64,000 nt of DNA from Diprion similis. Lineage: Eukaryota > Arthropoda > Insecta > Hymenoptera > Diprionidae. Location of the stretch: contig NC_060112.1 of the NCBI RefSeq assembly GCF_021155765.1, positions 23,648,501-23,712,500 of the forward strand, read 5' to 3'. The notes beneath the pieces are model-generated. The model was not told the DNA's origin and ran no database searches. It was given only the letters and a program-made list of their open reading frames with translations. A program made the position numbers and the translations under genes. Shown here piece by piece: positions 1 to 13,700 of the stretch (position 1 is the first letter of the stretch; every line of letters begins with the position of its first letter).

Positions 1-3000
1 CAAATTTAACACGACTAAACAGTAGGTACATATATGTATAAAAAAAAAAAAGAACGTCGCTTTATTCGAAATTTAAAAACGCGAAGACAATCCGTGTGAG
101 GCTGAGAAACTTTTGAAAAGCGTGTTACATCTCACGTGTAGGGAAAAAAACGGTATTTCCCTTGGGAAAATAGCTGCGCGAGGCGCGGAGAGACGTTGAA
201 AATACGAGGGGCATTTTCTTCGCTAAATTTTGCGAATAAGAGCAGATTAAGAAGAAAAGGGACAAAGGACAAGCGTTGCAGGGACTGGATTTTAGACTTC
301 AAAATAACCGACGGGATTCTAAGTTTTACATAAGCTCGGTTTTCTAGATAATCTCTTTTCAATTGGCTCGCTGAGAACCCTCGAAAAGTCTCCGGACGTT
401 TGAGAAATTCAAAATTTAAATATACTCAATGAATCTGTAATCAGGGTTTCGGATCGTCAATCTCGATTTAAGTTATTTCTACCTTTGCTCTTGCGAATAA
501 ATTTTCGAAAAGATTCGCAATCTTTCAACTCTGGCAGAAATTTGCGATTAGCTAGTTTTTTTTTCTTTTTTTTTTTTTTCTTTGCAGTCCTTGAAATTTT
601 ACAGCTTATATGTTTCTCGAGGTGCGAGTCACACATTCGCAGGTTTCGTCACATTAACCCCGCAAGAAGATACAAAGCAAACACGAATTTGAGTTAGCTC
701 TTCATATAATCAAATATTTGTTTTCCTTATTCTTTTTCGGATGATCAAATACCAACTGTAAGGTGAACATTTGTTTTTTCTTTTCTTGTACGCTTTTTTA
801 TTATACATATATCCGTCTTGCACGTGCAGAAAATCGATAAAAATATCAACCGCGGCTGAGTTTGCCCAGAAGGAGTTTTTCAATTCTGCTGAGGCTTGTT
901 TCTAAAGTATCTTCCTTTTATTTGATTTTCAATTTATTCTTTTTACAGACTTTGAATCGCAGAGCGCGAAGAAACAATTTTCAAATAAATTATTGGATCA
1001 ACGAGATGAATCGATTTAATAAGGCCGTTTCTTTTTCACAAATTGATCAAATTTTTGCATCGTCTCAAGGTTCTAGATACCGATATCACGTCGATGCTGT
1101 GATTGATGTTTAATTAATGTTTTTACAATTTGTTGAAAAAAATTGACGAAAAATTAAAGATTCACTCTGTCAAATAATTTAAATTTCAGAATCTCTAACG
1201 GTGATTAGAAAAATCTAACCTAAGATTGACAAACAAGTGTCGAATGATTAATTCGCTTAAATCGATTGAGTCCTCACACTTCCTTGGATTAGGAAATTCA
1301 GGTTTCGATACTTTCGATTAAATGAATTCAAAATTTTATTCTGAGCGATAGGAAAACGCGGATGAGATTTCGAGGAGGCTGGAACGAATCTTCGATCGCC
1401 GATTTCTCTTAAACGGTTAAATTGACCTGGAAATACTATACGAGAGGGGGAGGGAAGAAAGGGAGGATTTCAAGACAACAAACAGGTCGTTTCCGTTTAA
1501 CGAGGAAAGAGCTCGACTTGCCGGAGATCAAGAGAAGAAAACAACCAACGGTCAAGCGGGGTAAAAAGCATCGAAGCACGGCCTGCTGGCTAAATAAGCG
1601 ACCCTTTAAGCCGTGGTCGAGTGGAGAACAAAAAACGTAAACGTCGACGTCGAGAGCCGAGGATCCCTCTCGATCTAAAGATCGGAGAAGCCGGTTAATT
1701 CAACCGGCAAACTACTTCCTGAGCTTAGATAATGGATGAAGTACATAGCAAAGTCGTGACTCTAAACAAGGAAGAAGCGGCTTAAAATTCAGGATCGATC
1801 AATTAAAAGCGCGAGTCGAAGGGAAGTCTAAATACCCCGATGAACAAAAAAGCTCAGCTTTTTTCGCGTTAAGTATCATCAGATAATCCCCCTTTAAGTC
1901 TGCAATAGCTCGGTTAAGTTTGTTGGATGTTCGAATAGCGGAAATCGGGACGATTTCTATAGTCGAGGATGAGAAAAGTTTCCTGGAATTAGTTTTATTT
2001 AAATACGAACGTATGTAGAAATTCTAGGAAGGTTTGCCAAAAATTGTGAAAAATATTTATTTTTTCATTACACATTCCGTTACACACGTAACCGGAAGTA
2101 ATAGAAGTGCAAAAGTTTCGTGAAATGTCTGTACCGAATACTTTACGTATCGTTAAAATTTCGTCAAAAATCGATTGATCCATTCCTCTATAATTTAAAA
2201 CACACACGAAATGAAGATTGAAAAGTTTGAAAAAGTGGTAATTTGGTAACCGGAAGCAGTAGAAGGTAGGAAAGCTTCATGAGAATGAAGTTAGTAACGT
2301 TATCGTGAGGATACATGGCATCAGGAGGAAAACAATATGGAAAAATCATTATTTCATAATTGGATAATGACTTTCAAGAAGTTTGCTTTTCAATATAAGA
2401 GTACCTAAATTTTGTTTTTCATAGTTTAGTAAATTTCAGACATTTATAGATGTGCGAAGTAACGATTTTTCCCAAACATGCATCGTTTACACTAAAGATC
2501 CTAATTTCATCCGCGCAAAAATTCGTGGATCATCATTACCCAATGCTTTCGATTTTCCCTCAAACTTTAATCAGAATCTGCAGAAATCTTTTCCCCAGAT
2601 TTCAGTCTACAAAAACGTGTTTCTGGCTCCATGAAACTTTACTTTTCTTTGTTCAAATTTATCTACACTAGAGTCGTTGTTGTTTGGGGTCGAAATTAAT
2701 TTGACCCTTTCCGCCCCCTAAATCGGTTCGAAATACGTAAAAAGTCACGCTGTAATTGTTTCAGAAATAAAAAAAAAAATTTTACCCCTCGACCACGGGG
2801 GTTGAAGTTTTCCATTTAAATTCATGGGGTTTTCCTGCGTTTGCAGTCATTATTTTACCGTAAGCCTAAATATGCTTGAAAGATCAGAAATTAAGTTACA
2901 AGCATGTTGCTAGATGGAAAAAAATTTCCAAACCCCCACCATCAAAATGTTGTATAACATCACCGTAACAATTATATTTTATTTTTTATTTTTCTTCCTC

Positions 3001-4759
3001 GTTTTTTTATAAATGCTAATAAAATGCTAACGTTATTAAAAGTAAAATGTTGAAATTTAGGGTTTTAACATTATCATCTGAGTCTCAAAGTCTTTTTTCG
3101 ATCACATCAAACTTGATTAGCTCCAGATGTATATCTCAAAGTTGTTATTTATTTTCTCTCTCTTCATTCCCTTTTTAATTTATTTATTTTACTCAAGCAC
3201 ATTGTTTTGGAAAATATTTGGCAAACTTTTGAGTAAAATTATCGCTATAGTAGGCAAAAGTATAAAAGATATCCAAGTTATGCAGATATTTTGTTGAAAA
3301 TAAAGAAGAAGAAGAAAAAATACTCTTGAATATTCAACGAGGCGGAATAAATTAATTTCAATTATATTTCTTTATTTTGTCGCGTATCCCGAATACCGGT
3401 GAGTCTGAAAAAAATTGTGAAATAAGATTACAGGGAAACGCAGGTGTTCTTAATGAAGCTCATATTTGAGAAATGAGCTCGTTAATGCACAGAGCGTGCT
3501 TTGAAATAACGGAGAAATAGAGAGAGAGAAAGAGAGAGAGAGTTTACAGGTTGGTGGAGAGTGTCTTCGAGTGAAGTTGACAAACGATCATTACAAGTGG
3601 TGTCATTTTAAAGGTGAGAATTTACAAAATTTTAACTTACCTACACACGCACCGTAGTGCCTTGAGTAAGTCAGCGAATAGTAACTCAACATTTCTCTCC
3701 AGTAAGAACTATGATTGTGAAAGTCGACTTATCAAATCACGAAGCGTTTCGAAGGTCGAAATCAAAGCGGTCGCGACTTACGTAAATTCAGGTAAAATAG
3801 AGCGCAAGCAGTGCCAGAGCTCGAATTTCTCCCGGAACTTGTCTAATCACCATCACACTCCCTGGACTTCCCTACGGGAATTGAATCAAAATACTCCCTT
3901 CCTCCGATTCGAGGTAGGCAGGTTCTGTGGTCCGCGGGTGAAATTCTTGGGACAGGAAAACTGATCCAAGTTGGTATAGTTGGAAGCATCTGTTCGACCG
4001 AAACGGAAACGAAATTCGAATCTGGAATTTAGGCGCCCTTATAACGAGAAGATCTGCTTCGCAGGAAACCTCAGGCGCACGTAAATTGCTGTCGTCAAAT
4101 CATTTTCAAGGCGTGTTAGAGCGTTCATGACGATCTATCGACCTCTCGAAGATCTCCCGGCGTACCAAACTTTCCGTACGAATAAATCATCGTCAGGCCC
4201 AAAGTCCTACGTCGGGATGGAAAATGACCACCATTATCAAAAAAATTAAAAACTAACGCTAAATTTCACATCCTTATGCTAAGCTGGATTCGCAATCGTC
4301 GTTTCGAGTCACTCGTTATCTTTATTCTATAACATGCTGTATTATTATTCATTCAACCCCGAAAAATCGGCCCAAAAATCAGGAAAAGCAACCTTTGCAG
4401 TCGGTAAAAACACTACGCATATCATCGTCTGTTGGTACAAAGTAATGTGCAATTTATTTTATCCAAAACTTTCACACCATCTTTTTTGGGGGTAGACTTT
4501 ATACGTGGGTTTACCCCTAAAACAGCCAAATTGGCACGTAAAAACAATACTTATGGGTTCTTTTTATTCGTATACGACAAGATATCGCAGAATGAAGAAA
4601 ATCGGTGAGATGCATCTCGTGCACTTTTCTTTTCAGTTATCTACTATTCTCTATCCCAAGGGAGGCAAAACCCCGGAAGTAACAATTTCCTTCGTTTATC
4701 CTCTGCCTGCAGGATTCACGGGTGCCTCAAATGCTGATCACCTTTTCATCCGTTTTCAG
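1..4759. other. Non-coding stretch, probably intron of the adenylate cyclase gene
   Basis: No exon of the cyclase could be found here, although the part of C1a that should precede the exon at 4760 (the first metal-binding Asp and the following helix) is missing, so this is most likely intron and the 5' exons lie left of the window. The open frames present are short, low-complexity and show no family signature. It holds a (GA)n run at 3519-3542, T-rich runs around 560-590, and a weak direct repeat (2087-2125 and 2247-2285, sharing GTAACCGGAAG). Confidence 0.6.
3519..3542. repeat. (GA)n microsatellite
   Basis: About 24 nt of AG dinucleotides with one interruption, in the non-coding stretch ahead of the first cyclase exon. 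Confidence 0.9.
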
Positions 4760-7700
4760 ATTCGATAGACTCGCGGCCGAGCATCACTGCCTAAGGATTA
4801 AGCTCCTGGGTGACTGTTACTACTGCGTTTCAGGCCTGCCTGAACCACGACCAGATCATGCTCACTGCTGCGTTGAAATGGGCCTGGACATGATCGACGC
4901 CATTACGTGAGTATTTGAAGAAGAGCTTCCACTTTTTTGAGTATCCGGATTACACGAACAACCCGGATCCAGTGGATCCATCACCTAGAATTTGGATATC
5001 CGGACTATTCGGATAGTTCAAATACTCGAGTGCTCGGCTATATGTAGTTAGAGTACTTGATTTATTTGAATACTCAAATTATTCCAATAATATATATGTA
5101 CATTGTTGAAAACGTCTGTGAATTCGCTATAGATTTTCTACGCAGAAGTGGATACTCTATCCAAATTACCCGGATACCCGAAATATTTGGGTACTCGAAC
5201 TATTCGGATTTGAAATTTCATAACTGACGGATCCAATTAATTCGGATATCCGAATATCCAGACAGCTCGGATCCACTTGTAAGCACTAATTTAAAGCGAA
5301 TTTATCCGACTGTAGCACCGATTTCCAAGCAATGTAGAATTACGTTGGAAGCAATTCAAGTTGACCAGACAAAACTTGATATTTTTCAGTATATTCTCAT
5401 GCTCAATCGTTTTGTTTTGTTGTTTCTTACGCTAATTGAGGGAAAGTCGATGTACTCCTAAAATTCTTAAGGCCAAATCTCAGGTACTCTTCGCTGATGC
5501 TCACAATGCCTACACGAAGGTCAAGTGTGCTCTTGTAGGAAAAAACGAATGGTATTGGAAAATAATCAAAAATCCGGCCCTGATTTACGTCGTTGATCCG
5601 TAATTCTCTCTCTGCACTTGTAATTGCAACCATTTAAAACAGTCAGCGCGTTAATTTTCCCCGGAAGAATTGTTGAGAGTCGTTATTATTGTGTCCTGCT
5701 AGAATCAGTGGCAAAGTGAGATAATACAGGCGAAAAAAATGAAAGTGAACGAGAGAGAAATGACTGACAACGGTGACGACTCAACGACGAGGAAAGCTGG
5801 CGCGATATAATGAGTGGCCTTGTACGACCGGAATCAAAAGCTACGGGAAGCCTGGGGGCAATCCGGGAAAAAAATTCATCCGACCGTACTTTTGGCTCGC
5901 AGGTCGTTAACGTCGTTTCCAGAAAGATATGTCAACCGGACCAACTGGCAGCTGGATAACGCGTCGCCATTTTGATTTACCTTCAAGCCTTGATGAAGAA
6001 AATCATAATATAACCACCTTTTTCACGAGTTTTCAAATATGGTTAGAAAAACGGAGAGAAGTTTTTCAGCGATCCTTAAACAATATAGCTAGATATTTAT
6101 TTTAGACTTTTAGAACTCATTGGTGAAGCAGGATATCACTTTTCACCCTGTGTAACCGTTACGCGATTCTATTGAAATGTGACCTATTAGGGTTAGTAAT
6201 ATATAGAGACGACGAGCGTTAGACGACCGCAGCTTGCTCATTGGCAGATTTCTAGTTACCGGGTCAAAAAGCACCTTCGGTGAGCGTCGAACCTTCGTTG
6301 TGCAGATTCCGAGGGTTCCACCCCACCTCGAAAGCTATTAACTGATATACGCCAATTATAAGTTGACGTTGTCACGCGGTCCCGTCTAATGTTCAGCATT
6401 TAACAGCGACAACGTGTAAGTAAGCTGTTATACACACTGCCAGGGCACGGACATGAAAGCTTGCAGCGAGGACGCGTGTTCCGTATAACGCGGTCGTGAT
6501 TTCATTATGCGGAGAACTCCGATCGGCGGTATTTCGTCGGAATAATAATTGCACTCTCTGCTCGGTTGCGCCGAAATTATCCGGAATCAAAATCAAGATG
6601 AGTGCAGCGGCTTTGATGTTCGATGTTTGAAATTTATAGTTACCTGATTGACCGACTGATGGTACGATTGAAATTCGTGGAATTAGTGAGCTTGCGGTTT
6701 AATCTTCGACTGTACACAATGGCTGCTTTGATGATAAACTCACGGCAGTGTTTCGCCATGAATAATTACTGAGCTTCCCATTCCCGAGATGAGTTATACT
6801 ATACACCATGTGCCGCAGACTTGAACTGCCAGACAGTAAAGTTCGTACCGAAACTACACACACTTATACCTATGCAACTGCATCCGGAGCAGCGTTGTTA
6901 CTCGTTACAACAATACGTAGAAGTTTACAGCCCCGCAAATAACTCAGTCGTCGAATTCCCGGTATGTACTCGGCAAATATTGCACAACCTGGAGAAACTG
7001 AAGCACCTTAACTGAATGCCGGAGTAAGTACATACCGACCGAGTAACGGAACCGTATGTTACAGCTTTTTTAACTCCGAAGGAACAAAATTGTCTCAAAT
7101 CTTGGGAAACGGTAAACGAATTTAAAACTATGCTTGTTTGTAGTAGTTTAAAGAAACTCTAAAAATTTTCGAAAGTTGACAGCGCAATGCGCATGCGCTG
7201 TATGATGTTATTTCAGTGGTAGCCTCGACTAATCGGCATCCGATTTTCTCTGTGCTTGTCAGGTTGACCAAACAGTCGCAGCCATACTATAAGTTTAGAA
7301 TTTGAGGAAGCCGAAATGTAACGAGGCATTCAAGTCAACATAACCTCGAAACGTTTACGGGTGATAACTGTTCACGTTGGAGAGACGAAAAACTCTGCGC
7401 ATGCGCACTAGCATGTTTAATTTCCGCCTCGCTTCGAAGTTATGGCAGCATGTTGTCCAATGGCTGACTTTCATACCTTTTCTATTGCTTCGTCAGTTTT
7501 TTTTTAACTCATTTTAGCAAGGATCGAAAACCGAATTTAATCGTTCACCGAAGTTTGATTCAGCCAACTTGTCGCTCGGGATGGGAACGAAAATAGGTTA
7601 GATTGAAGATCGGACGTCCCCTTAATTGCTGCAACCGTAATTTTTACTTTGCGAATGAGTTCGTGATCTAAAATTCGGCGAAAAGCTGAGGGAATAAATA

Positions 7701-10700
7701 AAAACCCACTCGCGTACTGTGTGCCGCTTATTTCGTCACGTGAAGTTCTGAAATATGTATTTCAGCCTCCCTCGAAGCGCTTGCGGAACGCGCGGTACTT
7801 TGATACGACCCGCAATCTCGTTCCAGTTCGTATGTACGAACGTAGAAACGGTGGAAAGGGTATCGAAGCTCGAGCTTTGACGGCGGTACATGATACGTTG
7901 GAAAATGGCGAGAAAAATGAGGAAAAATAAGACGAAGATGAGGAAGAAAGAGCACGCGGATTACGGAGTCTCGGATACGTGATACGATACACGATATTTT
8001 TCCCCCCGTAGCCCCATAACAAACCCAAGCTTCAGATATCCGACGACGGTGACTTTTCTACGCTTTCAAACTCTCGAATAGCCATTAGCCGAGTCGAGCC
8101 AAGCCAAGCTCGAGGACGTAACTGCCAACCAGTGCGTTCCAGCAGTAATTCACCGGAAGCTCGGCTGTCCATCGGTTTCCTCTTCTCAGCTGCTTTTCGA
8201 AAGCACCGATAATCTTCACCGAGTCTGTCGCTCACTCCAACTCTTGCATAAGCTCGCCAGACTCTCGAGTGGTGGAGCCTCCTTAATCTCCAGCCGGCTA
8301 GAATTGTCTGAATAAAAGTATTTTACAAAACAGAAAAGTTTTCACGGATTACAACGACAGTCAACATTCTTTTTTCACGTGTAATCACCCCAGTTAACAA
8401 CACTTAACACCGATCATTTTTTCACCCCACGCGATTCAGTCTTTCGGCACTCGCTCGAGAGTTGATCACCTCCTGATCATTTCTCATTCCACAGATATCA
8501 ATTATTCCCACATTCACGTCAGGTCATTTCCAATTCGAATTTGATGGGATAACAGAAACGAGAACTTGAGACGATGATAATTGCGGAATCGTTCATCAAG
8601 GGATGAGATTTGACAAGAAAAATTTTCCGAATTCTTAAAAGTATTATTCAAATGGAAGATGGAGAAAATAAAATAGGCACCTCTAAATATCAGTATTAAG
8701 ATCTTACATTTGGCTGAGACATTCTACTTGAGATCTTCTATCGAAATTTCGATGCATGTTTGAAAAAATAAATATTTTCTTTTTTTCGCAATACCCTAGT
8801 GAACACCGATGTACAAACACCTGAAGATGATATGAAAATATCGACTCCAAACAACTCTTTAGAGCTCGTGATCACCCCGTCAGAATTGTTCGGAATTCCC
8901 GATTTCAGAGAATTTGAATTGAATAAACGACAGAAAATAACATAGCAAGAGAAAATTTTCGAGCAAAGTTTATCAATACCTATATAAAAGGCTGACACAG
9001 GGTATATATACTCTGTATGTATATTGCCTATCTATTTGTACATACCTGTGGTCGGATCAAGTCGATACTGGTATAGTATCTGTGTAGGTATTAGGATAAC
9101 GCGATTGCGTTCACCGGTCCGTGAATTTGGCAACACAGGCGAATATATCGGGAAAATTCTACACACGGCGAAGGGTGGCGAACGAAGGGGATGGAGGGTG
9201 GTTTTCTTTCGCCGTTGCGATGAGCTTTTCCTCAGAATTTGCAAGGGAAGAATGCCGGCGCCAATTCGCATGGAAGAGATACAGCTGAAATACGAAGGAG
9301 AACAAAGAGCGTTACTAAATACGAATCGCGGTTATTGGACGCCAAACCCGCGGGCTTTTATCCTTTCACTTTTCGCGAAACAAGATGACGACAGAGATTA
9401 GCCGAATGAACCTAAGACAAAGCGGGAATATATTCCCTTTCACGTAGCAGACTCAACTGTTTGCAAACTCAATCCCGTTCCATTCCCTCGCCTAAGGGTT
9501 GTTACAACACTAGTGGTGGTTAATTTTCACGGTTGCATTAACGACGGAATGGTCTGAGAATTGATAGAGCATCATCATTTATGTTTAATATATTTCTGAA
9601 CCAAGAACGTCGAAATTTAAGGGTGCATCAGATGTACAGTCGGTCAAGAAGTGTCAAACCCGGATATTAAGAGACAAGGATTTGAATCGAACAATTCTAA
9701 GAATTTTATTCGTCAACGTTTTCTAAGTTCAGGCGATTTGAAAATATTTGGCTACAGGGTACAGTTTGTCCATTTGAAAAATGTGTCTGTGCCGGAATAT
9801 AGCCGGCAATCAAGCTCGACCTGCAATTAGCGAAATAAAAATAATTAGTCACTAATTAAAAAACAATAATATCGACATGTCGAGATGATTCAATTTCAAG
9901 CATATTTTTTTATTTCCTCGTAGCTAACTTGTTACGTGAGCCAAGTACAAATTGGGAGGAATTGTACGAAGTGTTCGAAATTGGCGAACGCTTGAAAACA
10001 AGGGCGAAAATTAACCGGTCGACGAGCGTGTGAAATTTTCGGACGAATAATTCCAGTTTATTCATTAGTGCCGAAATGTTTTCGCTACGAGTTGCTCTTT
10101 CGTCACTGCAACAGTTAGAATTATTGGCGAAATATCGTCGGGCGCATGACGATCCGATTCCATTCCCGAATCCTTGTTTTAACAGCAATTCCAATTCTCC
10201 TTTGGTCTCGTTTTGAAACGCAATAACGGAACAATAACAACTCCTTTATTGTTCTTTTGACACGAGTGCCCGAAAGAAGTGGAATTCGCCTCGACCCACT
10301 TTCCTGCACGCTCCGCGCAAAGTGGTCGGCATATTTTTCTCTCCAGCCAATTCACCGCCCGCATCTCAATTGTATTGGCAAAATAAGAAACAGCCGAAAT
10401 ATTCCGAAATAAAAACCAATTCCGCTCCTCTTAATCCCGACATTCGCACGCGCAAGTGATTTAGCCGAGCGCAGTTCGCTCGACGAAACGAGAATAACTC
10501 GAGCTCCGCTTGCCGGTTTACAGCCACATGGTTTCTCGATTTCATAAAGCGCAAAAAAATCCAAAATGTTCGGGAAAATTTGCCAAGGAGAGGAAGTTAC
10601 GCGCGCCTTAAAATCTGGCAAACGCCAGTCAGCGAAATAGTTTCGAACTACGTAAAACGCCGTAGTTTTTTCCAAACTACAAGATGAAGGTCGAAATTGC

Positions 10701-13700
10701 AAAAGCAAATGGCCGAGCTTTGAGGCGGAAACTGCAGTCGTGATTCCGCAAAGCTCTGCAATATCGGGACGGACCCTGTCCCGAATTTTATGACAAGATC
10801 GTAAATCAAGGAACGTTTCCGCAGGCTGGTGAGGGAGGTAATGGCCGTCAACGTCAACATGAGGGTTGGCATCCATACCGGAAGGGTACACTGCGGGGTC
10901 TTGGGACTTCGAAAGTGGCAGTTCGACGTATGGAGTAACGACGTGACTCTGGCGAATTACATGGAGAGTGGCGGTATACCCGGGTAAGTAAACCCACCGC
11001 GAACAGCTTCGAAGGATGCTCATTGCCGAGGTTCCAACCTCGAGACTTGCCAAATCCACCGCCAAATTGGGCACAGTGAAAATTCACTCGATCGCTACGG
11101 ATGGCGAACGAATTTGCGAAAAGAAAATCTAGCGTTACAGATCTGAGGATTTATTTCAACGTTACGGATGCGTCAGGTTCACACCGTAAGAAAAGTGTCG
11201 TGTTGATTGGCATAGACTTCGATCTGGTGCCATTTTGATCTGATGTCAGTCCAACACTCTATGATGTTGATTTACCGAATTTACCACAAAAAGTATTCTC
11301 TTCTAGTCTACATCAGTCAATTTTAGTCAATTTAAACACCACCATTGTTTACGGTGTACAGTCCATCTGCAATAAAGTGTCAAAGTAAAAATATTGACGA
11401 ACTGAGTATGAGAATCAAGAACCGAATGAAATGTCTTTCCATTTTTATTTCAAAATTCTTTCATTTGGATATTATTTTCACCAAACCGTAGATGCATCGG
11501 GTGATATATCCTTGAAATAAGCAAAATTTTCTTCTGCTTTGAGTTTGAGGATGCGATAACGCGAGGCGAGTGAAGGTTGAGGAATGATAATGACAACTTA
11601 ATTAGTTGATTCATTTCCTGTGTATGTCTGGAGTGATTACCCCCCTAGATGTTCATATAATTAATTCACTACCAAGGATGGCGAAACTTCTCTAACGTTT
11701 CAAAGTCTGTTCTCAAATTCAATTACCAGACGTGTACACATCACCAAAGAGACTCTGGCCTGCCTCGAAGGTGACTACGAGGTCGAGGAAGGTCACGGTG
11801 GCGAAAGAAACACCTACCTCAGAGAGCACAACATTCAGACATACCTGATCGTGCCTGGGGATACTTTTCGTGACAATATGGCGCCAGGATCGGGACTCAG
11901 GAAAGGTTTTTCAGTGAACGGCAACGTTTCCAAGGAAATGAGGGTCATGGGTCACGGTTCTCAGCACGGCAAGCAGACCAAGTAAGTCCACCAGCTGGAC
12001 GATCAACCTTTACACCGTTTTCACACGGAGATCTAAGTAACCGTCCTTTCGAGAAACCATCAAGGTTTGAAATTTCCGTTAAACCTTTCACAAAGTGACG
12101 GTAAAATGTTTCTACCGTTTCAGATCATTTGCGATTTTCGTGTATGATATGTAGGTACATGAATAATTTGACATCGAAACTTCATTATTATGACGCGATT
12201 GTGGTCTGTACCTATAATTTCAAGATATATTTCAAGACGAAACTCGGTATTGTGGTGTAGTGTAGACATGCTACTTTTATTACCGTGAAACACTTTTCGG
12301 AGGCGTATAACAATTTTACCAGCCCCAGGCGGCTTAACGTGAATTATGTGAATGTATAAGAGTTTCCATTAAATCCCAAGAAGAAATTATTCTTCCCGCC
12401 GTCTTAGGGCTTCCTGGTATACATTTGAGAAGGATGGATGGTAGCGACCCTTTGATACGCTCGACGAGTCGGTGGAGACTTGATCCCTCTCTCTCTCTCT
12501 CTCTCTTTCCTTTCCACTTTTTCATTCGCAAAGCGAAATCGTCCGTATTACAGAGCGAATAACGCTTTCAAGCTCGCCTAACTTCCGTTCCTTGCAGATT
12601 GGGCTTCGGTGATACCGTTGAGTGCGAAAAAGACCCCGACGACGAGGTTAACGAGTACCTGATGAGGGCCATTGACGCCAGAAGCATAGACAGACTAAGA
12701 GCAGAGCACTGCACCCCGTTTATACTGACATTCCGACGGCCAGACATCGAGGAGAAGGTAAAAAAGGCTCCTCCACTCTTATCTCCCTGAATCAGACTTC
12801 GTTATAACCTTGAATTTACTCATACCTCGAATCCTTAACTGTGCAGTATTCCAGAGAGAGAGACAGGATGTTGTCAGCCTACTTCCTTTGCTCCGCATTT
12901 GTCTATCTAATCGTCGTAGCAGCGATCGCCATCACTTTAAAGGGGTAAGAAAGATGCACCCCGCAGTCATAAATCACGTGTAACCGCGGCTTGCCACGAT
13001 ATTCGAATCCTCGTAATCGATCTTTGTCTATCCATCCTCACAGGAGCATTAGTTTCTATGTTTCGAGCTTGTTTGGCGGCCTCGTCATCTTCCTCGTGAA
13101 CGGAATTCTACTCGCCGAAAAGAACGAGGTGACTAATCCTTCTCCACGTATTTTCGCAGAGTAATTTCTAACCTTTTTAAATCGATCATTCAACAGGTAG
13201 TACCGCACTGGGTGAGAAGCATTTCTGTCCACATCTACGAGAAGCGTATAGTGGCCCAAAGCATTGCTTCCATCGTGGTCTTCCTCACTTTCACAACGGT
13301 ATTGTCACCCTTGGTAAGTTATGCTCGGGCGAGATTCGTTGGTCCAAGTCAGAAATTTTGCAACCCTTGACTAAATTTCACCTACTCTCTATTCATCCGC
13401 TGACTAAGTTCACGGTGTATGTTTACAGGCTTTGCACAGTTCAATATTTGTCCAGTGACTTGTTTAGCACGATGCGAGAAGTTTATTTCGCTGAACAAAA
13501 CATCGACAGAACAATTACACTTTCAGCTACCAACGTGCCGACCATTTGCATGCCACATTGTCTTTGATTTTGACGATATATTCACAAAAGGGGAAGTTGA
13601 CACGAACTTTATGATTTACACATCGATGAATAACTCGCCAGACATCATTTCACGAAATAATTGTAACCTGTTATTAAGAACAAGACCAGGTTAAATAATG

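Larger units (their letters stand above)
4907..10824 (+). other. 5.9 kb intron inside cyclase domain C1a
   Basis: It splits a Thr codon (AC|G) between the catalytic exons 4760-4906 and 10825-10983. Apart from the GGATATCC repeat near its 5' end and the NRF-1-like palindromes at 7188-7407, I see no coding exon. Several open frames on the - strand at 7.7-8.3 kb and 10.1-11.1 kb sit in GC-richer DNA and lack recognisable domains. Confidence 0.7.

Noticed and set aside
3930..3955. GGTGAAATTCTTGG, a word also found in 18S rRNA
   Set aside because: Only about 14 nt match and the flanks do not resemble 18S rRNA on either side.
9024..9401. 125-codon open frame in the cyclase intron
   Set aside because: No recognisable motif, no splice context and no signal peptide; no evidence beyond openness.
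10352..11074. 240-codon open frame on the - strand
   Set aside because: It overlaps the cyclase exon 10825-10983 in antisense and extends through GC-richer intron; the product has no domain, signal or repeat structure and the + strand exon fully explains the conserved part.
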